Source of the DNA: Pseudomonadota bacterium
GTDB taxonomy: Bacteria; Pseudomonadota; Alphaproteobacteria; Rhizobiales; Rhizobiaceae
Assembly: GCA_023399465.1 (NCBI GenBank)
Contig: JAEWPB010000090.1
Coordinates: 1 to 52,373 of the forward strand
Direction of reading: 5' to 3'
DNA length: 52,373 nt
How positions within the stretch are numbered: the stretch's first letter is position 1; every line of letters starts with the position of its first letter. The translations under genes were made by a program, and so were the position numbers. Of this stretch, positions 42,187 through 51,083 are shown piece by piece. The notes below the pieces were generated by a model. The model saw only the letters and a program-made list of their open reading frames with translations, did no database searches and was not told the origin of the DNA.

Positions 42187-43271
42187 TCAACACGACGCTC
42201 GGCCGCTATTTCCTAAAACGCTACCTCGCGACCACCGGCTGGTTCCTGCTCGGGGTGATGTCGATCGTGTTCCTGGTCGATTTCTCCGAAACGACCAGTC
42301 GCATGTCCTCGCTCACCGGCTATTCGATCGGCGGCGCGCTGCTGATGACGGCGTTGCGCCTGCCGCTGATCCTGCAGCAGACCATTCCGTTCATCGCCCT
42401 GTTCGTGGGCATGACCGTGCTGATAGCGCTCAACCGCAAGTATGAGCTGGTCGTCACCCGCGCCGCCGGCGTTTCGGTGTGGCAGTTCATGAGCCCGTTC
42501 ATCGTCGGCGCCGTGCTTTTCGGCCTCTTCACCCTGATGGTGCTGAACCCGCTCGCGGCATGGGGCCAGCGCCAGGCGTTGTTCCTCGAGACGGACTGGA
42601 AGGCTGCCAGCAATGCGGCGCGCGGCGCCCAGACGGTTCCGTGGCTGCGCCAGATCAGCGGTGAAGACGATACCATCATCGGCGCCAAGGCGATTCTCGA
42701 GGATGGAACGCGGCTCGTCGACGTCGTCCTCATCCACTTTGATTCGGACGGCCGGGTCATCCTCAGGCAGGACGCGAAGTCCGCTAAATTGGAAGATGGT
42801 TACTGGCTTCTAAACGACGTCACCGAAATTCGCCCCGGAGAGATCTCGAAGAAGCTCGACAGCACCCGGGTGCGGACCAATTTGAAACAGGAATTCGTCC
42901 AGCAGCGCCTGGCGCAGCCTGAAACTGTTGGGTTTTTTGACCTTTCCGAAAAGATCGCACTGGCGAAATCGTTCGGCGTATCGACGAAGGCGCTCGAGAC
43001 CCAGTTTCACTCGCTTCTGTCGCTTCCGTTTCTTCTGGTCGCGATGACGCTCATTGCGGCAACAGTTACCCTTAAATTCAGCAGATTTGCACAGTCTCGC
43101 TCGGTGATTCTGGGTGGAATCCTTTCCGGCTTCGTGCTTTATGTGGTCACAGTGCTTGTTAAAGCGTTCGGAAGTAGCGGGGTGGTTCCGCCGTTCGTAG
43201 CAGCATGGATCCCAGTGATCGTTGCAATGGCAATCGGAGCGACTGTTCTACTTCATCAGGAGGATGGCTAG
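42183..43271 (+). CDS. lptG: LPS export ABC transporter permease LptG
   Basis: Partner of LptF in the LptB2FG complex. 362 residues with the same topology: membrane segments near 15-100 and 275-355, and a periplasmic jellyroll between (about 115-265). N-terminus INTTLGRYFLKRYLATTGWF is typical. It overlaps lptF by four bases and lptD by one base (TAGTG), so lptF, lptG and lptD are translated as a coupled set. LptB is not in the window. Confidence 0.94.
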   Translation: MINTTLGRYFLKRYLATTGWFLLGVMSIVFLVDFSETTSRMSSLTGYSIGGALLMTALRLPLILQQTIPFIALFVGMTVLIALNRKYELVVTRAAGVSVWQFMSPFIVGAVLFGLFTLMVLNPLAAWGQRQALFLETDWKAASNAARGAQTVPWLRQISGEDDTIIGAKAILEDGTRLVDVVLIHFDSDGRVILRQDAKSAKLEDGYWLLNDVTEIRPGEISKKLDSTRVRTNLKQEFVQQRLAQPETVGFFDLSEKIALAKSFGVSTKALETQFHSLLSLPFLLVAMTLIAATVTLKFSRFAQSRSVILGGILSGFVLYVVTVLVKAFGSSGVVPPFVAAWIPVIVAMAIGATVLLHQEDG

Positions 43272-45664
43272 TGGCGGCAAAAGCCCGCAAAACCACCAGG
43301 ACCCTTACGACCGCCCTCCTGACGGGGGCGGCAGTCGGCGCGTATCTGATTGGTGCAAGCGCCGTATTCGCGCAGGATTCCGGCAACCTGAGGTCGCTGG
43401 AGCCGCGCATCCCCGAAGAGGCCAAGCTCGTCCTTTCGGCCAATGAACTCGTCTACAACCGCGACGCCGAACGGGTAACCGCAGTCGGCGGCGTCCAGAT
43501 CAACTATGCCGGCTACAAGATGGTCGCGCAGAGGGTCGAATATAACCAGAAGACCGGGCGGCTGACTGCGATCGGCAACATCGAGCTGATCGAGCCGAGC
43601 GGCAACCGGATCTATGCCGATACGCTCGACGTCACGGACAACTTCGCCGACGGCTTCGTCAACGCGTTGCGAATTGAGTCTACCGACAACACCCGCCTGA
43701 TTGCCGAAAGCGGCGAGCGGGTCGGTGGCAACCAGATGATTCTCAACAACGGCGTCTACACCGCCTGCCTGCCCTGCGCCGAAAATCCGGAGAAGCCGCC
43801 GCTCTGGCAGATCAAGGCCGAGCGCGTCATCCAGGACGGCGAAAGCCGCACGATCCGCCTGGAGAACTCCCGCTTCGAGCTGTTCGGACACTCGATCGCC
43901 ACCCTCCCCGTGCTGATCATGCCCGACCATACGGTCAAGCGGAAATCCGGCTTCCTGTTCCCGAAGATGAGCCTGACGGACAACCTCGGCTTCGGCCTGA
44001 CGGTTCCCTACTACTACGCTATCTCGAACAGCATGGATGCCACGATCAGCGGCACCGGATACACCAACCAGGGCTTCCTGCTCGAGGGTGAGTTCCGCCA
44101 GCGGCTCGAGACCGGCACCTACACGTTGCGCGCCGCCGGCATCGACCAGATGAATCCGGGTCAGTTCACCCCACGCACCCAGGATGCGCAGGTCCATGGC
44201 CGCGGCCTTCTGGCCACCACCGGCGAATTCCAGATCAATCCGCGCTGGGCGTTCGGCTGGGACGCCATGATCCAGAGCGACCGCAACTTCGCCCGGACCT
44301 ATTCCATCGACGGTCTGGATCAGGCGGTCCATACCAACCAGATCTATTTGACCGGCTTGGGCCAGCGCAATTATTTCGACATGCGCTCGTTCTACTTCGA
44401 CGTCCAGAATGCCTGCGACCCGAATACCCCGTGCGACACCGGCAAGGGCGATATCGATCGCATGGACGAGCGCCAGCAGGCGATCGTCTACCCGTCGCTC
44501 GACTACCATTACATCGCGCCGACCCCGGTCTATGGCGGTGAATTCTCCGTCACCACCAACCTGACCAACATCTCGCGGCGCGAAAGCGACTTCTATACCG
44601 TCGACGGCTTCGACCGCTTCCGCGGCCTGGCGGGCAACTCGACCCGCTTCACGACGGAAATGGAGTGGCGACGCCAGTTCATCCTGTCGAGCGGCCTCGT
44701 CCTGACGCCCTTGCTTGCTGCGCGCGGCGATGCACTTGCGCTTGACGTCGTCTCGCCCAACACCGCTTTTGGCGGCCGGTTCCACTATGACGGCAATTTC
44801 GACACCTCGAGCACGGCCGCCGTCGGCATGCTCACCGCCGGTCTCGAAGCGCGCTATCCGATCCTGATGTCGACCGACAACAGCAGTCACATCTTCGAAC
44901 CGATCGCGCAGATCTTTGTCCGTCCCGACGAGCAGCACCCCGGCGGCTTCCCGAACGAAGACGCCCAGAGCCTCGTCTTCCAGGCCTCCTCGCTGTTCGA
45001 CCGCGACAAGTTCTCCGGTTTCGACCGTATAGAAGGCGGCACCCGCGCCAATCTCGGCTTCCGCTACAATGGCTCGTTCGACAACGGCTATTCGATGCGC
45101 GCCCTGTTCGGCCAGTCCTACCAGCTTGCCGGGCTGAACTCGTTCTCGACTCCGGACCTGGTCAATGTCGGCGCCGAATCCGGCCTCGAAACCGATGTCT
45201 CCGACTTCGTCGGCATGGCCGGGATCGACATGCCGAATGGTCTGTCACTTGCGAGCTATGCCCGTTTCGACAAGAACGATTTCTCGCTGGAACGCACCGA
45301 CGCGGCAATCGGCTACCGCAACGACATCTTCCAGACCGACCTGATCTACACCCAGCTCGCCGCCCAGCCGAAGTACAACCTGCCGAATGACAGCAGCGAA
45401 ATCCAGTCGGCGAGCACGCTCAAGCTGACCGACAACTGGTCCGTCTTCGGTGCCGTGACCTGGGATATCAATGCCAGCCTGCTCAGCCGGCGCGGCATCG
45501 GCCTGACCTACGAGGATGAATGCACGATCTTCACGATCGTCTATTCCGACAAGCGCGACGACATCAACCAGGCGGCAAACGACTGGCAGATCGGCGCACG
45601 CCTGACCTTCCGTACGCTCGGCGACGTCAATGTCGGCGAGACCCGTCTGGACTCGTTCAATTGA
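43271..45664 (+). CDS. lptD: LPS-assembly outer-membrane protein LptD
   Basis: Outer-membrane barrel that with LptE inserts LPS into the outer leaflet. 797 residues. Translation starts from GTG at 43271, right after AGGAGG and overlapping the lptG stop; residues 1-36 are a long signal peptide ending near VFAQ. An OstA/LptA-like jellyroll covers about 50-190 (KLVLSANELVYNRDAERVTA in part), and the large barrel fills the rest. Five cysteines occur after the signal, including a CLPC pair at 166 and 169 and one near the C-terminus (DECTIF); disulfides may hold the jellyroll to the barrel as in Escherichia coli, though the spacing differs. A hairpin terminator follows. Confidence 0.95.
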   Translation: MAAKARKTTRTLTTALLTGAAVGAYLIGASAVFAQDSGNLRSLEPRIPEEAKLVLSANELVYNRDAERVTAVGGVQINYAGYKMVAQRVEYNQKTGRLTAIGNIELIEPSGNRIYADTLDVTDNFADGFVNALRIESTDNTRLIAESGERVGGNQMILNNGVYTACLPCAENPEKPPLWQIKAERVIQDGESRTIRLENSRFELFGHSIATLPVLIMPDHTVKRKSGFLFPKMSLTDNLGFGLTVPYYYAISNSMDATISGTGYTNQGFLLEGEFRQRLETGTYTLRAAGIDQMNPGQFTPRTQDAQVHGRGLLATTGEFQINPRWAFGWDAMIQSDRNFARTYSIDGLDQAVHTNQIYLTGLGQRNYFDMRSFYFDVQNACDPNTPCDTGKGDIDRMDERQQAIVYPSLDYHYIAPTPVYGGEFSVTTNLTNISRRESDFYTVDGFDRFRGLAGNSTRFTTEMEWRRQFILSSGLVLTPLLAARGDALALDVVSPNTAFGGRFHYDGNFDTSSTAAVGMLTAGLEARYPILMSTDNSSHIFEPIAQIFVRPDEQHPGGFPNEDAQSLVFQASSLFDRDKFSGFDRIEGGTRANLGFRYNGSFDNGYSMRALFGQSYQLAGLNSFSTPDLVNVGAESGLETDVSDFVGMAGIDMPNGLSLASYARFDKNDFSLERTDAAIGYRNDIFQTDLIYTQLAAQPKYNLPNDSSEIQSASTLKLTDNWSVFGAVTWDINASLLSRRGIGLTYEDECTIFTIVYSDKRDDINQAANDWQIGARLTFRTLGDVNVGETRLDSFN

Positions 45665-45672
45665 GTTAAAGT

Positions 45673-45696
45673 CTCCGGAGCGTTCGCGCTCCGGAG
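45673..45696 (+). terminator. hairpin terminator after lptD
   Basis: A perfect 10-bp stem (45673-45682 with 45687-45696) with a TTCG tetraloop lies 9 bp after the lptD stop; CTGTTTC follows. Termination is probably partial given the short U-run. Confidence 0.7.
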
Positions 45697-45699
45697 CTG

Positions 45700-45737
45700 T
45701 TTCAGCATGACTTTTTTCAAGTCGAAGCTGGCTGAAA
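45700..45737 (+). other. second stem-loop between lptD and surA
   Basis: TTTCAGC (45700-45706) pairs with GCTGAAA (45731-45737), enclosing a smaller GACTT/AAGTC hairpin (45709-45713 with 45719-45723). Directly follows the lptD terminator. Could be a leader or small RNA structure; function not known. Confidence 0.35.
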
Positions 45738-45873
45738 TGCCTGAAAACCCGGCCACAAAGGCGAATGTCATTGTTTCGCCTCAAGAATTGTGCAATTGCC
45801 GAGGTTATAGATCTCAACAGCAATGGGTAGGCCTGGTTACTGCCTAAGGATAGTGCCAGGGAAAGGGACATTG

Positions 45874-46818
45874 ATGATGACGGGTAAAGCCTCCATGCGC
45901 GCATTACTTGCCGGCGCAGCGGCGATGATCATTTCCACGTTGGCCCAGCCTATGGTGGCTCCGGCGTTTGCTTCCAGCGAAGTCAAGGCTGTCGTCAACC
46001 GTACGGCGATTACCAGCGGCGATGTCGCCCGGCGCGTGGCGTTCCTGAAGCTGCAGCGCGCCAAGGGCGATCTCAACAAGCTTGCCCGCGAGCAGCTGAT
46101 CGACGAGACGCTGAAGCGTCAGGAAGTCGTCCGCGTCCAGATGTCGGTAAGCACCCAGGAGGTCGATGCCGCCTATGCCCGCTTTGCCGCCAACAACAAG
46201 ATGTCGCTGCCGCAGCTCGGCCAGCTTCTCGATCAGGCAGGCGTCGGCGCCGAACACTTCAAGGCCTATATCGCCATCTCGATGAGCTGGCCGCGCGTCG
46301 TCAACGCCCGTTACGGCTCCGGTGCCGGCAAGCTGTCCAACCAGGAACTCATCACCCGCATGCTGGAGAACAAGCAGAAGCCGGTGACGACCGAGTACTT
46401 CCTGCAGCAGGTCATTTTCGTCATTCCGGCTTCCAAGCGCAATGCGATCACTGGCAAGCGCAAGTCGGAAGCCGAGGCTTCGCGCTCCAAGTTCCCCGGC
46501 TGCGACGACGCCAAGGTCTTCGCCGCGACGATGAGGGACGTGTCGATCCGCAATCTCGGCCGCGTGCTGGAGCCGGAGCTGCCGTCCGACTGGAAGCCGC
46601 TGATCCTGCAGGCAAAGGGCAACACCACGGGTACCCGCGTCACCGAGCGCGGCGTCGAGTATCTCGCGATCTGCAAGAAGCGGCAGGTCTCCGACGACCA
46701 TGCGGCCGAAGTGGTGTTCCGCGCCGAGGATCTTGGCAAGCAGCAGGACGACAACAACCCGAACGACAAGAAGTACGTCGAAGAACTGCGCAAGAAGGCG
46801 CAGATCGTCTACCCCTGA
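45874..46818 (+). CDS. surA: SurA-like periplasmic chaperone
   Basis: 314 residues. Assists folding of outer-membrane proteins such as LptD. Start at 45874 or the next ATG (45877); GGGAAAGGGA lies upstream. Residues 1-33 form a signal peptide ending AFA-SSEV. The mature N-terminus, VKAVVNRTAITSGDVARRVAFLKLQ, is the SurA N-domain, followed by helices with QLGQLLDQAG near 117. A single divergent parvulin-like domain may occupy about 175-280, but I do not see a clean rotamase motif, so chaperone rather than isomerase activity is favoured. Placed between lptD and pdxA as in many Proteobacteria. Confidence 0.88.
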   Translation: MMTGKASMRALLAGAAAMIISTLAQPMVAPAFASSEVKAVVNRTAITSGDVARRVAFLKLQRAKGDLNKLAREQLIDETLKRQEVVRVQMSVSTQEVDAAYARFAANNKMSLPQLGQLLDQAGVGAEHFKAYIAISMSWPRVVNARYGSGAGKLSNQELITRMLENKQKPVTTEYFLQQVIFVIPASKRNAITGKRKSEAEASRSKFPGCDDAKVFAATMRDVSIRNLGRVLEPELPSDWKPLILQAKGNTTGTRVTERGVEYLAICKKRQVSDDHAAEVVFRAEDLGKQQDDNNPNDKKYVEELRKKAQIVYP

Positions 46819-46830
46819 CACGACTGAGAC

Positions 46831-47856
46831 ATGACAGCAGCAGCCATGCGTCCCCTGGCCCTCACCCAGGGTGATCCGGCCGGTATCGGCCCCGACATCA
46901 CCTTAACCGCGTGGCTCCGCCGCGACGAACTCGGCTTGCCGCCCTTCCTGTTCATTGGCGACCCCGGCGTCCTGAGAGCGCGGGCCGAGCTGCTGGGCCT
47001 CGAGGTCGCGATCGTCGAGACCGACTGCGCCGGCGCTGTCGCCGCCTTTGATCAGGCGCTGCCGGTACTCCCGGTTTCCGCCGGCGGCAATGTCATCGCC
47101 GGCACGCCCGACCCGGCGACGGCATCGGGCACGATCGCAGCAATCGAAACGGCCGTAGCGCTCAGCATGGCCGGCGATGCGGTCGCCACCGTGACCAATC
47201 CCATCGCGAAGTCGGTTCTCTACGACGCGGGCTTCGGTTTTCCCGGCCACACCGAATTTCTCGCCGACCTTGCCGAGCGGGCAACGGGCAAGCCCGTATT
47301 GCCGGTGATGATGCTTGCTGGACCGAAGCTCAAGGCGATCCCGGTCACCATCCACATCCCGCTGAAGGACGTGCCGACGGCGCTGACCACCGACCTGATC
47401 ATCGAGACATGCCGGGTTACCGCCAGCGATCTTCGTCGTCGCTTCGGCATACCGCAACCGCGACTGGCCGTTGCCGGTCTCAACCCTCACGCCGGCGAAG
47501 GTGGCGCCCTCGGGCTCGAGGACGACGCCGTTGTTCGCCCTGCGATCGACGCGTTGCGCGCCGAGGGTATCGATGCCTTCGGGCCGCTCCCGGCCGACAC
47601 GATGTTCCACGACGAAGCCCGCCGCGGCTACGACGTCGCCATCTGCATGTATCACGACCAGGCCCTGATCCCCGCCAAGGCGCTCGGCTTCGACGATTCC
47701 GTCAATGTCACCCTCGGCCTCCCCTTCATCCGTACCTCCCCCGATCATGGCACCGCTTTCGCGCTTGCCGGCAAGGGCGTGGCGCGCGAACAGAGCCTGG
47801 TTGCGGCACTTAAACTGGCCGCCGATCTCGGCCGTATTTCCGAAAGCAATATTTGA
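46831..47856 (+). CDS. pdxA: 4-hydroxythreonine-4-phosphate dehydrogenase
   Basis: NAD-dependent, metal-requiring step of pyridoxal phosphate synthesis. 341 residues. Conserved segments are ALTQGDPAGIGPDI near 10, VTNPIAKSVLY near 120, FPGHTEFLADL near 136 (metal and substrate His), AGLNPHAGEGGALG near 215 and YDVAICMYHDQALIPAKALG near 267. It starts 12 bp after surA and overlaps ksgA by one base (TGATG). Confidence 0.96.
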   Translation: MTAAAMRPLALTQGDPAGIGPDITLTAWLRRDELGLPPFLFIGDPGVLRARAELLGLEVAIVETDCAGAVAAFDQALPVLPVSAGGNVIAGTPDPATASGTIAAIETAVALSMAGDAVATVTNPIAKSVLYDAGFGFPGHTEFLADLAERATGKPVLPVMMLAGPKLKAIPVTIHIPLKDVPTALTTDLIIETCRVTASDLRRRFGIPQPRLAVAGLNPHAGEGGALGLEDDAVVRPAIDALRAEGIDAFGPLPADTMFHDEARRGYDVAICMYHDQALIPAKALGFDDSVNVTLGLPFIRTSPDHGTAFALAGKGVAREQSLVAALKLAADLGRISESNI

Positions 47857-48683
47857 TGGCCGCACTCGACGGACTTCCACCGCTGCGCGAGGTCATCCAG
47901 CGCCATGGCCTCGACGCCCGCAAGGCGCTTGGCCAGAACTTCCTGCTCGATCTCAATCTCACCCAGAAGATCGCCCGCACCGCCGGTTCGCTGGAGGGCG
48001 TGACCGTGATCGAGGTGGGACCGGGACCCGGCGGCCTCACCCGCGCCATTCTGGCGCTCGGCGCCAGGAAGGTGATCGCCATCGAGCGTGACAGCCGCTG
48101 TCTGCCGGCGCTTGCCGAGATTTCCGACCACTATCCCGGTCGCCTCGAAGTCATCGAGGGCGACGCCCTCAAGGTCGATTTCGAAGCGCTGCCCTTGGAC
48201 GGGCCGGTGCGCATCATCGCCAACCTTCCCTACAATGTCGGGACCCAGTTGCTCGTCAACTGGCTGCTGCCGCGCAACTGGCCGCCGTTCTGGGAGTCGC
48301 TCACGCTGATGTTCCAGAAGGAAGTCGGCGAAAGGATCGTCGCCAGCCAGGACGACGACGCCTATGGTCGCCTTGGCGTGCTCTGCGGCTGGCGTACGGA
48401 GGCCCACATGGCCTTCGACGTGCCGCCGCAGGCCTTCACCCCACCGCCGAAGGTCACGTCGAGCGTCGTGCATCTGGTGCCGAAAAGCGATCCTCTGCCC
48501 TGCTCGGCGAGCAATCTCGAAAAGGTTACGCATGCCGCCTTCGGTCAGCGGCGGAAGATGCTGCGCCAGAGCCTGAAGCCGCTCGGTGGCGAGGCGCTCT
48601 TGCAGAAGACCGGCATCGACCCGTCGCGGCGCGCCGAAACGCTGTCGGTCGAAGAGTTCTGCCGGCTCGCGAACGCCCTTTGA
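47856..48683 (+). CDS. rsmA: 16S rRNA dimethyladenosine transferase
   Basis: KsgA/RsmA dimethylates two adjacent adenines in the 3' end of 16S rRNA during 30S assembly. 275 residues. Landmarks are ALGQNFLLDLNLTQKIA near 24, the cofactor loop VIEVGPGPGGLTRAIL near 52, and the catalytic NLPYNVGTQLL near 121. A C-terminal helical domain follows. Translationally coupled to pdxA; the surA-pdxA-ksgA order is widely conserved. Confidence 0.96.
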   Translation: MAALDGLPPLREVIQRHGLDARKALGQNFLLDLNLTQKIARTAGSLEGVTVIEVGPGPGGLTRAILALGARKVIAIERDSRCLPALAEISDHYPGRLEVIEGDALKVDFEALPLDGPVRIIANLPYNVGTQLLVNWLLPRNWPPFWESLTLMFQKEVGERIVASQDDDAYGRLGVLCGWRTEAHMAFDVPPQAFTPPPKVTSSVVHLVPKSDPLPCSASNLEKVTHAAFGQRRKMLRQSLKPLGGEALLQKTGIDPSRRAETLSVEEFCRLANAL

Positions 48684-48804
48684 CAACCGGTTGAGATGAG
48701 ACCGGTTTCCGCCGGCGGGATTTTTCGCCGGCTTCAAAGCTCCATTTAATCCCGAAACGCACTAGATGTGGCTTCAGCGTCCTCCACCAGCATGGACGGA
48801 GCCG

Positions 48805-49428
48805 ATGAAGCATCATGAAGCCCCCCGGCCTTTCGACCAGAGGAAACGCATAGCGGTTCTGTGGGGGATCGCGCTGGCGACCGGCTTCGTCATCATTTTC
48901 GGCCAGCCAGCAGTTCCGGACGAAAACGTTTTGCATGAATTGTTGGAGACGACAGGACTTGCATGCATTGTCGCGGCGGTATTCGGACGCCTCTGGAGCA
49001 TCCTCTATATCGGTGGCAGGAAGAACCGCGTTCTGGTGGTCGACGGCCCCTATTCGGTAACCCGAAACCCGCTCTATTTCTTCTCGCTGTCGGGACTGGT
49101 GGGGATCGGCCTGATCTTCGGCTCGCTGCTCCTCACCCTCGCGCTGCTGACCGCAGGCGCACTGCTCTTCGGCTATACTGCTCTTCGCGAGGCGGATTAC
49201 CTCCGCAGCCGGTTTGGACCTGCCTATGAGGGCTACGAGGCCCGCACTCCGTTCTTCCTTCCCGATCCGCGCCTCTACCAGAGCGCGGAACAGGTTACGT
49301 TCTCAGCGGCCGCGCTTGGCAGAAGCTTTCGCGACTGCCTTCCGCTTCTCGCGATCTACCCGGTGAACGAGTTCATCGAAGAGCTGCGCGCGACAGGATA
49401 CCTGTCGCCGCTCTTCTACTTGCCCTGA
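48805..49428 (+). CDS. ICMT-like membrane methyltransferase family protein
   Basis: 207 residues. Four or five hydrophobic segments (about 17-38, 48-70, 88-130), and the C-terminal catalytic signature of the isoprenylcysteine carboxyl methyltransferase/phospholipid methyltransferase family: GPYSVTRNPLYF near 82-93 and READYLRSRFGPAYEGY near 128-144. In bacteria the substrates vary and are mostly unknown, so no reaction is assigned. Start at 48805 follows ACGGAG; an upstream in-frame ATG at 48766 adds 13 unconserved residues. Its last 13 bases overlap the end of convergent gmk. Confidence 0.85.
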   Translation: MKHHEAPRPFDQRKRIAVLWGIALATGFVIIFGQPAVPDENVLHELLETTGLACIVAAVFGRLWSILYIGGRKNRVLVVDGPYSVTRNPLYFFSLSGLVGIGLIFGSLLLTLALLTAGALLFGYTALREADYLRSRFGPAYEGYEARTPFFLPDPRLYQSAEQVTFSAAALGRSFRDCLPLLAIYPVNEFIEELRATGYLSPLFYLP

Positions 49429-50087
49429 AGGTCTGGCTCTTCCTCGAGCAGCCCCCGCACGAAATCGAACAGGCCATGACGGCGATCGCGCCGGATGCGC
49501 TCGGCGAGGATGATGCTCTGCACTGCGTCGAATGCGGTGCCGAGGTCATCATTGACCAGAACGTAGTCGTACTCGCGCCAATGCTCGATCTCGGCGCGAG
49601 AATTGGCAAGCCGCGTCGCGATGACTTCCGCAGTATCTTCGGCGCGACGATGCAGGCGCGACTGCAGTTCGTGCATGGTCGGCGGCAGGATGAAGATCGA
49701 AACCACGTCGGCCTTCATCTTTTCCTGCAACTGCTGGGCACCCTGCCAATCGATGTCGAATAGCATGTCGCGGCCTTCCGACATGGCGATTTCGACCGGC
49801 TCGCGCGGAGTGCCGTAGAAATTGCCGTGAACTTCGGCCCACTCCAGCAAGGAGTCAGTGTCACGCAGCCGCTCGAACTCGCGGGTGCTGACGAAGTTGT
49901 AGTGGACGCCCTCGATCTCACTCGCGCGGCGCTGGCGGGTGGTCACGCTGACGGACAGGCTGAGGTTCTTGTCCTTGCTCAGGAGATGCCGGGCAATCGT
50001 CGACTTTCCGGCGCCCGATGGCGACGAGATCACCAGCATCAGGCCTCGGCGGGCAATATTGACGGACGCGGAATTCGCCGGTGTCAT
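49416..50087 (-). CDS. gmk: guanylate kinase
   Basis: Phosphorylates GMP to GDP, required for GTP and dGTP supply. 223 residues. P-loop SSPSGAGKST near 22; GMP-binding motifs SVSVTTRQRRASEIEGVHY near 46 and DMLFDIDWQGAQQL near 107. A short N-terminal extension precedes the P-loop. Last gene of the mltG-yicC-gmk set and 3 bp after yicC; tail overlaps the ICMT-like gene. Confidence 0.97.
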   Translation of the reverse strand: MTPANSASVNIARRGLMLVISSPSGAGKSTIARHLLSKDKNLSLSVSVTTRQRRASEIEGVHYNFVSTREFERLRDTDSLLEWAEVHGNFYGTPREPVEIAMSEGRDMLFDIDWQGAQQLQEKMKADVVSIFILPPTMHELQSRLHRRAEDTAEVIATRLANSRAEIEHWREYDYVLVNDDLGTAFDAVQSIILAERIRRDRRHGLFDFVRGLLEEEPDLQGK

Positions 50088-50090
50088 GTT

Positions 50091-50978
50091 CTACTCCAAA
50101 TTCTGGATCTGCTCGCGGAACTGGTCGATCACGACCTTCAGCTCGATGCCGGCAGCAGTGATGGCCGCAGCATTCGATTTCGAACAGATGGTATTCGATT
50201 CACGGTTAAATTCCTGTGCCAGGAAGTCGAGCTTGCGTCCGATCGGACCGCCGCTCGCCAGCATCTCGCGTGCTGCCACCACATGGGCCTTCAGCCGGTC
50301 GACCTCCTCGCGCAGGTCGGCCTTGGTGGCAAGCAGGGCCGCCTCGGCATGCAGACGATCGCGGTCGAGGCCGGCCGTGCCTTCCAGCAACAGGGCAACC
50401 TGGGCAGCGAGCCGCCTTGCTATTTCCTGAGGGCTTCGCGACGGATCCGCCTCGACGATCGCAGCCAGCGCCGCGATCTGGTCGACCTGGCCGTTCAGGA
50501 CTTCGCTCAGGGCCTGGCCTTCACGCTCGCGCATCGAGACGAGATCCTGAAGGGCGCCTGCAAATCCTTCCATGATGGAAAGGTCGCGCGCGGCCGCCGC
50601 CTCGGCGCTGTCCTCGGCCTCGCGGAAATCCACGAGCCCGCGGATTGCCAGAAGTGCGTCGAGCCGCAGCGGTGCGGGATCGAGCACGGCTCCGAGTTCC
50701 TCGCGCAGTGCGAGAACGGCGGAAAGCGCGTCCTTGTTGATCACCGCTTCCACCTGATTTTCGTTGATCGCCACCGTCAGCGACGCCTGGATATTGCCGC
50801 GGGCGAAGCGTTCGCCGGCAAGACGTCGAACCTCGGTTTCGAAGCGCTCCATGCCGGCCGGCACGCGCAGACGCAGATCGAGCCCCTTGCCGTTGACCGA
50901 CCGCAATTCCCACGCCCAGCGGTAACGTCCGCTTGAACCTTCACGCCGGGCAAAACCGGTCATGGACTGCAACGCCAT
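50091..50978 (-). CDS. yicC: YicC family endoribonuclease
   Basis: 295 residues. The family (YicC_N plus DUF1732) includes an Escherichia coli endoribonuclease linked to small-RNA decay. N-terminus LQSMTGFARREGSSGRYRW and the C-terminal stretch RKLDFLAQEFNRESNTICSK near 255 are diagnostic. The start at 50978 follows GGAGG; an in-frame ATG four codons upstream overlaps that ribosome site. Lies between mltG and gmk; the YicC-Gmk pairing is widespread. Confidence 0.93.
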   Translation of the reverse strand: MALQSMTGFARREGSSGRYRWAWELRSVNGKGLDLRLRVPAGMERFETEVRRLAGERFARGNIQASLTVAINENQVEAVINKDALSAVLALREELGAVLDPAPLRLDALLAIRGLVDFREAEDSAEAAAARDLSIMEGFAGALQDLVSMREREGQALSEVLNGQVDQIAALAAIVEADPSRSPQEIARRLAAQVALLLEGTAGLDRDRLHAEAALLATKADLREEVDRLKAHVVAAREMLASGGPIGRKLDFLAQEFNRESNTICSKSNAAAITAAGIELKVVIDQFREQIQNLE

Positions 50979-51050
50979 TAACGCCTCCATCGGCCCTGGC
51001 CTCCGCCCGGAAGGCGGCGACGTGCCGAAGTTCATACCTAACAAATGTGA

Positions 51051-51077
51051 TCGCCGCCTACGCAGTGTAGGCGGCGA
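51051..51077 (-). terminator. hairpin after mltG
   Basis: A perfect 11-bp stem (51051-51061 with 51067-51077) with a 5-base loop begins 6 bp after the mltG stop, read on the minus strand. The following bases TCACATTTG are not a true U-run, so this may be a weak terminator or an mRNA-stabilising element between mltG and yicC. Confidence 0.55.
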
Positions 51078-51083
51078 CTGAAA

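Noticed and set aside
43268..44938. 556-codon minus-strand frame opposite lptD
   Set aside because: Antisense shadow of the LptD gene; no motif and unlikely composition.
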